Below, in pieces: positions 33,606 to 43,694 of a DNA stretch of 64,000 bases. The first letter of the stretch is position 1, and each line of letters begins with the position of its first letter. The notes below the pieces were generated by a model. It worked only from the letters and a program-made list of their open reading frames with translations, did no database searches and had not been told where the DNA came from. Source of the DNA: Dipteronia dyeriana (taxonomy: Eukaryota > Streptophyta > Magnoliopsida > Sapindales > Sapindaceae); contig CM065297.1 in assembly GCA_032871835.1 (NCBI GenBank), positions 23,925,098 through 23,989,097 of the forward strand. Reading direction: 5' to 3'. The position numbers and the translations under genes were made by a program.

Positions 33606-33611
33606 AATAAA
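33606..33611 (+). terminator. Candidate poly(A) signal of the antisense gene
   Basis: AATAAA about 100 bases after the last coding-like sequence on the plus strand, preceded by TTTTGTA-rich sequence (33510-33590), a pattern common in plant 3' ends. Confidence 0.5.
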
Positions 33612-33679
33612 ATTCCGATTAGCTTTTCTGAACCTGGTGGTTTGATTTCATTGCTCGTGAAATTTCAATGACTCTACGG

Positions 33680-33935
33680 TTGCTGAGTATTTTATTAAAC
33701 TCTCTAATCTTCGGGTAACTTCACCGAGTATCTTTATTAAACCGATTGTTACCCGAATTGCTTTAAGTGCCAAGTATCTTATTAAACTGGCTCTTGCAAT
33801 CTTTATGCCAAGTCTCTTATTAAATTGGCCAATTCTGGTGTTCGGGTCACTTCACCCAGTATCTTATTAAACTGTTCGTTACCCAAATAACTTTAATTGC
33901 CAAGTATCTTATTAAACTGGCTAGTATTATTAACC
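33680..33935 (+). repeat. Tandem repeats between the antisense gene and pol
   Basis: The phrase AGTATCTTATTAAACTGGC or close variants recurs near 33690, 33728, 33775, 33812, 33860 and 33904. It alternates with TTCGGGTAACTTCACC.AG and TTACCCGAAT.GCTTTAA.TGCC blocks, giving a composite unit of about 175 bp present about one and a half times. No coding capacity. Confidence 0.75.
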
Positions 33936-34507
33936 AAGTCATCTTAAAACAGGCAAGTAGGTTTATACTTGTGTTTCATACACGGTTGCTACCCGAACAT
34001 TACATCAAGGTTCACCATGATCATATGTTCGAGTCCTTACATATTACCGATGACATCTCCCCAGTTTTTATGCGCAAGGTTTTACCGAATCGTTAAGCCT
34101 TTGAATCGCTTAACACAACTATGAATTTCACCGAAATTTTTCCCGATAACGTCCCGAGCTAGTGCATCGGGTTTGCCTTTTTGCTAAGGTCATTTGACCT
34201 TGCTCGGCTAGCATGCTCCTTCGAGCTTCTCCGCCCATTCAGAATTTAATGGTCCCGAGTATTCTATTTGCATGTTATTATCATGCTTGTCTTCCATATG
34301 TTCTTATTATCATATGCTCTTTTGGAAATCCTGAGTTTGATGCTTTTATCTTTCGGAAATCTCGAGTTTGATTTTTTATTCATAACTGCAAAACCAATAA
34401 AGTTTTAAATTCCACAGCTAATATTTAACCTAACTAAAATTGTCCTGACTAAAAAGAACAAAAAATAATAAAGAATAGAAAATCTTCAGATATTGGGCAT
34501 TGCATGG
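33936..34507. other. Non-coding spacer 3' of the gypsy pol
   Basis: Contains scattered CCCGAGT/CCGAGCT words and no frame. It separates the two convergent transcription units of the Tat element. Confidence 0.55.
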
Positions 34508-35879
34508 TCAGGGTAAAACCCTTTCATTGGATCGTGCAATCCAATATGCTCCATAGCCAACTATTCCTTCGATTTTATGGGCCTTCCCACTTGTCAGCTA
34601 GGGAACCTAAAACTTTATTTTTTGTGTTCAGTGACACCTTCTTGAGCACCAGGTATCCTAGCTGGAATTTCCTAACTCGAACATGAGAGTTGTAGTGGTG
34701 GGCTACTCTTTACTGATATGCCATATTTCGTATTGGAGATTTCTCCCTTTTCTCTTCTAGCTCATCTAAACTATGTAATAGCATATCAAAGTTCTGATCA
34801 TTATCATATAGCCTGACCCGGGGTGACTTATATGAGGTTTCTATAGGGATAACAGCTTATGTTCCAAACGCTAAAGTGAATGGAGTCTCTCCTGTTGACG
34901 TTCTTGCTGTTGTCCGATATGCCCATAACACTTCGCGAAGCTTTTCAACCCAGCTTCCTTTCTTGGCATCTAGTTTTTCTTTGATCGTGTGCTTGATGAT
35001 TTTGTTCACTGCTTCGACCTGCCCATTTGTTTGAGTGTGGGCAGGTGTGGCATAGTAATTGGCAATCTGGTACTCTTTGCACAGCTGTCTGAATTTCAGG
35101 TTATCGAATTGGGTTCCATTGTCAGTGATTATAGTGTTTAGGACTCCAAACCTGTAAAGTATTTTATTTTTCACGAAAATTGTGGTGTTTGCTTCTGTGA
35201 TATGCAGTAATGCTTTAGCTTCTACCCACTTCGTGAAATAGTCAATGGCTACTATGGCATGCTTCGCTTCACCCCCTGTCCCGGCTGACATTGGGTTGAT
35301 TAGATCCAAATCCCACACGGCAAATGGACATGGGGACGTGAGGTTTCAGAGCTGCTATGGGGGTTGTCGGATGTCATTAGCAATCCTTTGGCAAGTATTG
35401 CAACTTTCTGAACACTGCTGTGCATCTGAGAACAGAGTAGGCCAATAATAGCCTTGCCTGAGTACCTTGTGTGCCAAACTTTTAACCCCAGTGTGGTTTT
35501 TGCAAACTCTTCCATGGATTTCCTAAAATATTCGATATGTATCCTCCTCTGACACATATCTTTGGAGTGTTCGGGAATACCCCCTTCTGTATAGTTCCCC
35601 TCCAACCAATGTGTACCTTGCTGATCTATACCTGATACGTTTTGCTTGTAAGGGATCTTCCGAGAGCACGCCTTCTTCTAGGAACCTTTTTAGCCGAATC
35701 ATCCAACCGTCTGGCGGTGTTCTGATTTCTAAAATTTCTAAGTTTCTTGGTTCAGCTGTGCTCGGTTTAAGGAGATGTGCAACCATAATAGTCTTTGGCC
35801 TGATTGTGGTTGTTGCTGACGCTAGTTTGGATAATGCATCTGTCTTTTCATTCTCTTCCCTGGGGATCTGGGCAATCAT
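34508..35879 (-). pseudogene. Tat integrase (with RNase H tail), frameshifted
   Basis: Begins with the RNase H tether (IPREENEKTDALSKLASA) and the zinc-binding region GGELYRRGYSRTLQRYVSEE, followed by H..H and C..C residues in changing frames (35300-35605). The catalytic core 34857-35318 has Asp in VWDLDLINPM, Asp in IITDNGTQFDN and Glu in NGQVEAVNKIIKHT. The C-terminal region (DKWEGP near 34590) loses its frame just after that motif; the ancestral stop is TGA at 34508-34510. At least three frame changes. The family role is cDNA insertion. Confidence 0.88.
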
Positions 35880-35894
35880 ATATCCTTTGAATTT

Positions 35895-36263
35895 CTAGAG
35901 GAGCTGTTTTGCAATGTCACGGTAGGCTATCATGCCTTCATCCTTGGTTTGGTACTTTTCTAGAACTTGGTTGACAACTACTTGTGAATCGCTGAATATC
36001 TCGACTTTATCTGCCCCGAGAGCTACGCAGACTCTGAGTCCAGCTAGTAGCGCCTCGTACTCGGCTTGGCTGTTGGTTGCTTTCAAATCAAACCTCATGG
36101 CACATTCAACATCATCCCCTTCTGGAGTGCATACTACGATCCCTGCCCCGCTGCCATAAGTGTTTGAAGAGCCATCAATATACAGTTTCCATGGGAAATT
36201 TTTACCCAACATCTTTTTTGCTTCCAGGTTCGGCTCTGTGAACTCCGCTATAAAATTTTCCAC
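35895..36263 (-). pseudogene. Tat RNase H domain
   Basis: A 122-codon frame with catalytic Asp in LYIDGSSNTYGSGAG, Glu in AEYEALLAGLRV and Asp in IFSDSQVVVNQVL. It ends at a TAG where the sister copies of the family would continue into the tether, and it lies in a different frame from the RT upstream. Confidence 0.85.
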
Positions 36264-36819
36264 TGCTTGCCCTTCGAGAGATTTTCTGAGGATATAGTGG
36301 ATATCGAATTCACTTAGCTCGATTGCCTATTTGGTTAATCTTTCTGAAATCTCTGGCTTCTGTAGAATTTGCTTTAATGGGCAGTCAGTGAGTACTTGGA
36401 TAGTATGAGCCTGAAAATATGGCATTAGCTTCCTTGCTGCTGAAACCAATGCTAAAGCCATTTTCTCTGCCTGTGAATACCTAGGCTCGGCTGGTAGAAG
36501 TGCCTTGCTGGTATAGTATACTGACTTTTGTACTCCATCTTCTGTTCTGACTAGGACTGAGCTTGCCGCTAGTTCTGTAATTGATAAGTACAGTTGAAGT
36601 GTCTCCCCATCTGAGGTTTTGAAAGGATGGGACTCTGCCCTAGATATTCTTTAATTTTTAAGAATGCCTGCTCGCACTCTTCATTCCATTTGAGTTCTTT
36701 CCCTTTTCTAATTACTTTGAAAAAGGTTGCGCATCTGTCTGTGGCCTTTGAGATGAATCTACCCAAGGAAACTAAGCATCCTGTCAGGCGCTGCATTTCT
36801 TTGAGTGTCCTCAGTGATG

Positions 36820-37561
36820 TCATTTTCTATAGGGCCTAGATCTTTTTGAGGTTGACTTCGATTCCTCTTTGGTGAACTTAAAAACCCAGGAATCTTTCTG
36901 AAGGAACCCTGAATAAACACTTGTTAATATTACCTTCATTTGGTATCTCCTTAAGACATCAAATGTTTCTCGCAATTTTGAAGTGTGCTTGTCTGCCATG
37001 ATGCTCTTGAACAGCATGTCATCAATGTATACTTCCATGTTCCTTCCAATTTGTCGTGCGAAGATTCTATTGACCAGCCTTTGATATGTTGCTCCTGTAT
37101 TTTTTAGCCCGAAGGGCATTACTATGTAACAATATAAACCCTGATCAGTTATGAACGCTGTTTTTTCTTCATCAGCCTTGTTCATCCGGATTTGGTTATA
37201 TCCTGAGTAGGCATCCATAAAACTGAGCAACTCATGGTCTGATGTAGCATCCACCAACTGATCTATCCTCGGAAGTGGGAAGCTATCTTTCGGGCATGCC
37301 TTGTTTAGATCTGTAAAATCTACGCACATCCTTCATTGTCCATTCTTCTTTTGAACAAGGACTACATTAGCTACCATTTAGGGTAATTGACTTCTCTAAT
37401 TGATCCTACAATGAGTAGCTTCTCTACTTCCTGTTTGATTGCCTGGCTTCTCTCGAGATTGAATGATCTTCTCTTTTGTATCACCGGTTTAACATTCAGG
37501 TCTACTGTGAGATGGTGGGATATTATTCAGGCGTCTATCCCGATCATGTCTTCATGACTTC
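36820..37561 (-). pseudogene. Tat reverse transcriptase, main part, cut by the copia insertion
   Basis: The frame at 36820-37329 contains CVDFTDLNKACPKDSFPLPR, FMDAYSGYNQI (first catalytic Asp), MPFGLKNTGATYQRL and YIDDML, the YxDD active-site motif. Upstream to 37561 the finger region continues in broken frames and stops at the copia border. The matching N-terminal end (DVFAWS) is 15 kb away at 52592. Downstream pieces to about 36569 (LTGCLVSLGRFISKATD, the thumb/connection) are in another frame. Confidence 0.9.
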
Positions 37562-37594
37562 TGAAACAAATATTATGGTGTGTAATAATAATCT

Positions 37595-37629
<35 letters not shown>

Positions 37630-39182
37630 GAACAGATTTTAATTAATTTTGTACCCAATTTTCGTTAAGAGTCAAATTGATGAAAATGCCCTTAATTAGT
37701 CACAATAATATCACAAGTGTAATAAATGCGGAAATAATAAAAACACTTGAGTTGTACGTGGAAACCCTCCGAATGGAAAAAACCACGGGCTGATGAGTGC
37801 GCCACACTAGAACCTCGAATCCACTAATGGCAAGGAATTACAACCTAATCCCTGTTTAATCCACCACCACTACCTAATCCCGGTATAAGTGAACCTAGTT
37901 CATCTTGCTTGTACTTTAAGCTACCAACTCCCGGAAGCAACACAAGTCTTACTTCTCAATGAAGAGATAAAGTGTCCTAAGTGAATATGTGATGATATTC
38001 AATGAACAAACAAGGCTAGGAAACCCTATATGCTTATCTAGGATAATGAGATGACAATTAATGCAATCCTAGATGTCAAGTGCTAAATGACATGTTCAAA
38101 TAGCTTAGCTAAACATATATCAATCAATCCTATGAAGCTATCATAATACAACACTCAATCATGTCATCACAACAATCTCTAATTTGTATCTAGAAATATT
38201 CTAAGAGAATACAATTAATTAAAGAGATGGTTTAGCAAGCAAAAACACTTAACTTGTAAGAAGATAATGAAGAGCTTACCAAACAAGATGTGATGAAGCA
38301 ACCCTATCCATAGATGCACTCTAGATGAACTTAGAAGATGCAAGATGAAGATTTGATGCACATGGGAATGCTTTGAGTGATTAAAAATGAGTTCTTGGAT
38401 GTGTTTTTCCTTTGAAATATGTTCTAAGGAAAATATATGATATTTTGAACTCTTACACAACCTTAAGACAATGAGATATATATATATATGAGATCCAAAC
38501 AAAGTGATGTTGTTTTGGAAAAAATGTTCCAACTTCTTCATTGTGCGCTGGTGAGGTGCGCTGGTGAGGTGCGCACCACCAGTGCACTGCCTAAAACTTT
38601 CAATAGGCGCTGGTCGAGTGGCTCACGTCAGTGGCGCAACAAAAGCGTAAAACCACTGGAATGTTTGCACTGGTTGGGCTGCGCTAGTGGAGTAGCGCAC
38701 CACCAGCGCAAGCCCACTTTTTGTATCTTTGTGTGGGTGCAGTAACGTAACCCAGTGGTGTAACACTAGCGACAGTCCACTGTGAATGTTGCTCTGGTGA
38801 GGTACGATGGTCGAGTAGCGCACCACCAGCGCAATTCCTACTTCAACACTCAAACAACCATACAAGCAACAAGTATAAGAGTGATGAAAATGCATCATAT
38901 TTTAATGCCTAGCATGACATAAAAATTTCATAGCAAGATGCAAATAGGTCAACAAGAGTCATTTAAACTAAAATGCACACAAGAAAACACTCAACACATA
39001 TGATCAAGAGTTATGCATGAATATGTAAGTGTGTGCAACTATCTCTTCAAAGTAAGTAAGCACAAGAATTTTATCTTTGGTACTTCTCCTCTTGAGGTCT
39101 TGAGAGCCTAAGCTACCCTTACATGAACCCCAACAATGTGGTTGTTCACGAAATAAGCCAATCAACAAATGAGGACTTTTCA
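37562..39182 (-). repeat. 3' LTR of the inner copia element
   Basis: Aligned with 51012-52591. Near its left end is an uninterrupted run of 31 G (37597-37627) where the other LTR has 12. At 38545-38835 is a GC-rich patch of GCGCTGGT/GCGCACCACCAG words that differs from its partner by indels. A short TA run lies near 38472. Confidence 0.95.
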
Positions 39183-39195
39183 ATCCCTCCATTTG
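39183..39195 (-). promoter_or_regulatory. Polypurine tract of the inner copia element
   Basis: Minus strand AAATGGAGGGAT directly abuts the LTR start TGAAAAGTCC. The same position in the second copia copy (62976 on) reads AAAGGAGGAGAT. Confidence 0.8.
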
Positions 39196-40404
39196 GCTAT
39201 TTCGTGACAAAACCACCACTCACATTGATCCTCACAAAACAGAATAGAAAAACACCAGGAAGATATTCTACATTACAAAGAGATAAACATAAAAAAAAAC
39301 TTCAAGTCTTCAATCTCTTGTAGAACTATCAACCCTACACAAAAGGCAAGCATAAATACACTTTCCAAACCAAGTGCATGTGAGATGATCAAGTGAATCT
39401 AAAACAAAAGCATTTGCATTTAAGAAAATGAATATGACAACATGCAATGTATGTGAATGCAATGCTCCTCCTCAGCGGGTTACTCCCCCTACATGTAATC
39501 TCTCCCCTTACATGTAAACTCCCTTTTCAAACCAAAACATGTTACTCTCCTTTAGCCAACACTACTCCCCCTTTTTGTCATGACATAGTCAAAGGAGAAG
39601 TCCCCAACCGGGTCACTCAAGGCGAAGAAAGAAAAGAGCATACAAGATTGTTGCATAATTATATAAGCCACATTTATGCAATCTCAATTGATAGGAGAGA
39701 AACAAGGAGATTTATTTCAAAGACAATGTGTGAATCAAAAAATGCTTTGCATACAAGACATGTTGCATTCAAGTCCAAAAACAATGATATTTGGCAAAGC
39801 AAATGACAAAGGTTTCCAATATAATTCAAACCAATTTCACCATTTGTCATGAGAAAAGCAAGGATAAGGAGTTCTTATAGATATCAAGTTTTAAAGTCAC
39901 TATATCCAACTTTAAAAGCTAAACATGGCATGAGCAACTTTGCACCCTATTTGATTTTTTCGGGAGGATACCCGTATGATAATAGCCATGTTCAACTAAT
40001 AAAGAAAGAGAGACATTGATTAAACATTTTAGTCTCACTAGTATGTTTCACACAATGTGTTGCATTTAACAATTGCAATCAACAAATCATGCTTTATCAT
40101 TTTTCATTAGCATGTCATTTAAGAATCATCATGTCATGGAGATAATTATAGGTCATTTAACATGTACTTCCAATGTATATCTCCTAGTCCAAAAATGCAT
40201 GTTTGAACATAAATATGACATGGATTGTAGTCAAAGCAAAGTTCACACTTATTTAAGAAAATACAATATACTATAAGTGCAACCAAGCTACTCAAGCAAT
40301 CAATAAAGAGGCATAAACATATTTTAAAGAAAAATTGCATGCAACAAGTATACAATAGATCTCTTTGCTTGAGTTCCCCATATGGGTTCAAATACCACAA
40401 CACA
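39196..40404 (-). other. Long 3' non-coding region of the inner copia element
   Basis: About 1.2 kb between the pol stop and the LTR with no convincing frame. SIRE elements may carry an envelope-like ORF here; none can be recognised. Much of the stretch is shared with 62976-64000, for example CCCGTATGATA.TAGCC and TAGTCCAAAAATGCATGTTTG. Confidence 0.7.
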
Positions 40405-41394
40405 TCACTCCATCAAACAAATCCCAATAGATCTACTAAGAGTCTTGAATCTAGTAGCATCTAAGGGTTTAGTAAATAGATCCGCTAGTTAATCATTTGT
40501 ACCTACATGCTCAAGTACAATGCATTTGCTCTCAACTAGTTCTCTAATGAAATGATGACGGATGTCAATATGCTTATTCCTAGAATGTTGAACCAGATTC
40601 TTTAAAATATTAATTGCACTCATGTTATCACAAAAGAGAGTAAGAGTACCTTGATTGAATCCATAGTCGACTAGCAGTTGCTTCATCCAAAAGAGTTGTG
40701 TGCATCCACTCCCAGCAGCAATGTATTTGGCCTCATCCGTGGACAAGGAAATCGAATTTTGCTTCTTGCAAAACCAAAAGACAAGGTTGTTCTCAAGGAA
40801 AAAGCAACCTCCTGATGTACTTTTTATATCATCACAATTTTCTGCCCAATCTGCATCACTAAAGCCTACAAGACTAGCATTAGTGTCAAAATAGTACCAA
40901 ATCCCATAGTTGGATGTCCCATTCACATATCGAATGATTCTCTTAACATAATAGAGATAGGACTCATTAGGATCTGCTTGGTACCTAGCACACACACCCA
41001 CACTAAAGGAGATATCAGGGCTACTTGCGGTCAAATAGAGCAAGCTACCAATCATGCCACGATATAAAGTTTGGTCCACACTTTTACCACTAGCATCCTT
41101 GCTTAGCTTCAAAATGGTACTCATGGGTGTATCACAATGTTTGGCACTTTCAATGCCAAATTTCTTTACTAGGTTTTTGGCATACTTAGCTTGAGATATG
41201 AAAATCCTATCATCCATTTGCTTAATTTGTAAACCTAGAAAGTAACTTAGCTCACCAACAAGACTCATCTCAAATTCATGAGACATGACATCAATAAATT
41301 GTTGGATTTTGGTGTCATTTGTGGAGCCAAAGACTATATCATCAACATAGATTTGAGCTATAAAGAGCTCATCATTGTTTTCTTGATGAATAGA
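40405..41394 (-). pseudogene. Copia RT C-terminal half and RNase H, cut by hAT
   Basis: Starts right at the hAT duplication and contains IYVDDIVFGSTND (the YVDD active site of copia RT), FEMSLVGELSYFLGLQIKQM, and DQTLYRGMIGSLLYLTASSP. The RNase H part has DADWAENCDDIKSTSGG and STDEAKYIAAGSGC. A TAA at 40495-40497 interrupts GTND-LADLFTKPL, most simply a CAA to TAA change; the ancestral stop TGA is at 40405-40407. The other half of the RT is at 46685-47358. Confidence 0.9.
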
Positions 41395-41639
41395 GTCTTG
41401 TCTAGGGATGACAATTTGACCCGCACCCATGGGCACCCTCCGGAACCCGATCCTCTAGGGTCGGGTTTGGGTGGCAAAATTACGACCCGTGAACTCGCGA
41501 ACCCGTTTAAAAAAAATCCAACAGGTTCACGGACGGGTGCGAATTAGAAAAATAGACCCGTGGGTCAACCCGCGAACCCGTGTGAATAAAACATCATATA
41601 TTGAAACTACGTAGTTTTGATTAATAAAATAAAATAACA

Positions 41640-41832
41640 AAACATTGAACCGTACCTTTTTTTTCCATATTTTTCACTCAGCCGTTTCTCTTACCAGTTA
41701 CCCACTCTTCTCAGCCTTTACCAGTTCAACAGGGAAACAACTTCAACCAAAGAGCAGCCAGCAAATCGCTCGTCCCCGACCATTGCCTCATCTCCGACCG
41801 TCGCTCTTCATCATCTTTTCACCGTTACAATA

Positions 41833-41879
<47 letters not shown>

Positions 41880-43694
41880 ATCTTCAAATGTCGAGCTCAA
41901 GTAGACATTTTTCTCGATCTTCAAATGTCAAGCTCGAGCAGATCTTGTTTTCTTTTAATCACTATTTACTATATTATATATTTCCTTTAATATTGGTATT
42001 TATGATGTTTGGGTTATGTCCTTGGATGTTTCCAATGGCTTGGATTTATATACCAATTGCACTGGGATTTTAATTATGCCTGAACTGTGTCAAAATTTTC
42101 TAGGTTTACTTTCATTATCTTCCAATCTTAATAATTATTTACTGATGCTACTTTTTGATGCTCATATGTATACAACTAGATAATTTTCTATTAGTTAAAA
42201 AAAACAAGAGAAATGCTTAGTTTAGCTAAAAATTGCTAGCTCTGTTAGAAGAGAATTTGTGTTGCCACTCTACCATCTAATATAACCTTCTCCTGAAACC
42301 CTTCCATATAGGAGCAACTACTATTATATTCATTAAACACACTTGAAATTTGTGGAAAGTCCATGACGAGATGATATAGGTAAGACAAATGAACTTATGA
42401 TACATTCATACCAAAATCCACAATCTTGTTTGGACTCCCTTTGGAGAAATCCCACATTACAAGCTTTGAATCCAGACCTCCAGTAATGACTGTCAAAATT
42501 ACCAAAAATAAAACATAGTAATCAATAACAAATTACACTACATGCAAGTTTAACTACATAGGATACAAGAGAAAATCATTTATACTTTTACTTAAATTTA
42601 CTGGTCTAACTTATTTACGACAGAATCATACTGATTTTGCCCTTAACATAACACCATTTTTAATAGCATTCAGAATTTTACGAACACTAACATCATATGA
42701 TAACTTTTTAGAGCAGTTAGGTACTTAGGTTGCCGATGAGCCATTAGACTTTCTGTTGTGTTGGTTTGTTCTGGTCACTCGTTTGTTGTGTCTAAAAACT
42801 TTTCTATTTTCTATTTTTGTTCCCTAAAAACTTTTGGATGGGTTTGGTTGGATAAATTTTTTAGAAGTTGTAGGAAGAGTTTGGTACATCGTTACTGGAA
42901 TATAAAGAAGGGAAAAAGGGGAATTTAGTGCAATTAGATTCTTAGATATTGGAACAAAAAAGTCAAAAGCACATAGATTCTTCAAAAACGATATTGGATG
43001 GAGCTGACGCATAACATAGTTATTTTGTCTAATTCATTGAAGCAAGGAAACGAGATTGTCATTAAAAAGATGAAAAAAATGATTCACCCAAGTAGACTTG
43101 AAGTCCAGTTTTCCGTTCCATAACTAAATAGACAAAATTTTAAAAGAAAAAAAGACATTAGCAGTTAGCATACACTAAATTATTTTCCAAGAATAGAAAA
43201 GTAGAAACTTTTTACATAAACATACACACTAACTTGTGTGTATGTTTTTTATTTATAAACATACACACAAGTTAGATACACAGGTCATGTATCTCTCAGT
43301 TAGATAGACACCTGACCTACCCTTTATTCGATTTTTGGCGCCTTATATTTTGATCACTTTGAGGTGTTGATCTACTTGAAGAACCGTTGTTGTTGATGTT
43401 GATACATAGGTCATGAGTTCGAGCTAGTAGTCCAATATATGGTATATATTAGCTATATGTATATATTTTATTAGTTTCTAAATGACTGAATGAATTGAAT
43501 TAATTCGAATTTTTTCGTATTGTTGATTTGAAGCTTTATTTCTAAATGCTTGAATGGTTGCACAAAATATATAACTAATATTATATATAGATAGTAGATA
43601 CATTTATTATTATTTTTTTGTATTATGGATTTATGGTTGTATATATATTTGATTTATTATTGATTATATAGCTATAGGTACATACAAAATTAAG
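41640..43694 (+). other. hAT element 5' leader region
   Basis: About 2 kb between the left subterminal repeats and the transposase start. Holds a CT microsatellite (about 41836-41873), a duplicated CTCGATCTTCAAATGTC phrase right after it (41877 and 41912), and a palindromic ACATACACAC/GTGTGTATGT pair near 43222-43268. It likely carries the promoter and an untranslated exon. The 142-codon frame at 41645-42073 has no known motif. Confidence 0.5.

Noticed and set aside
37597..37627. Poly-G run as pure sequencing error
   Set aside because: A G run is found at the same place in three separate LTRs, so the run is real; only its exact length is uncertain.
40405..41394. Independent protein gene
   Set aside because: It is the second half of the copia RT/RNase H cut by the hAT element; the duplication GTCTTGTC joins it to 46685 on.
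41645..42073. 142-codon frame in the hAT leader
   Set aside because: It runs across a CT microsatellite and has no transposon or host motif.
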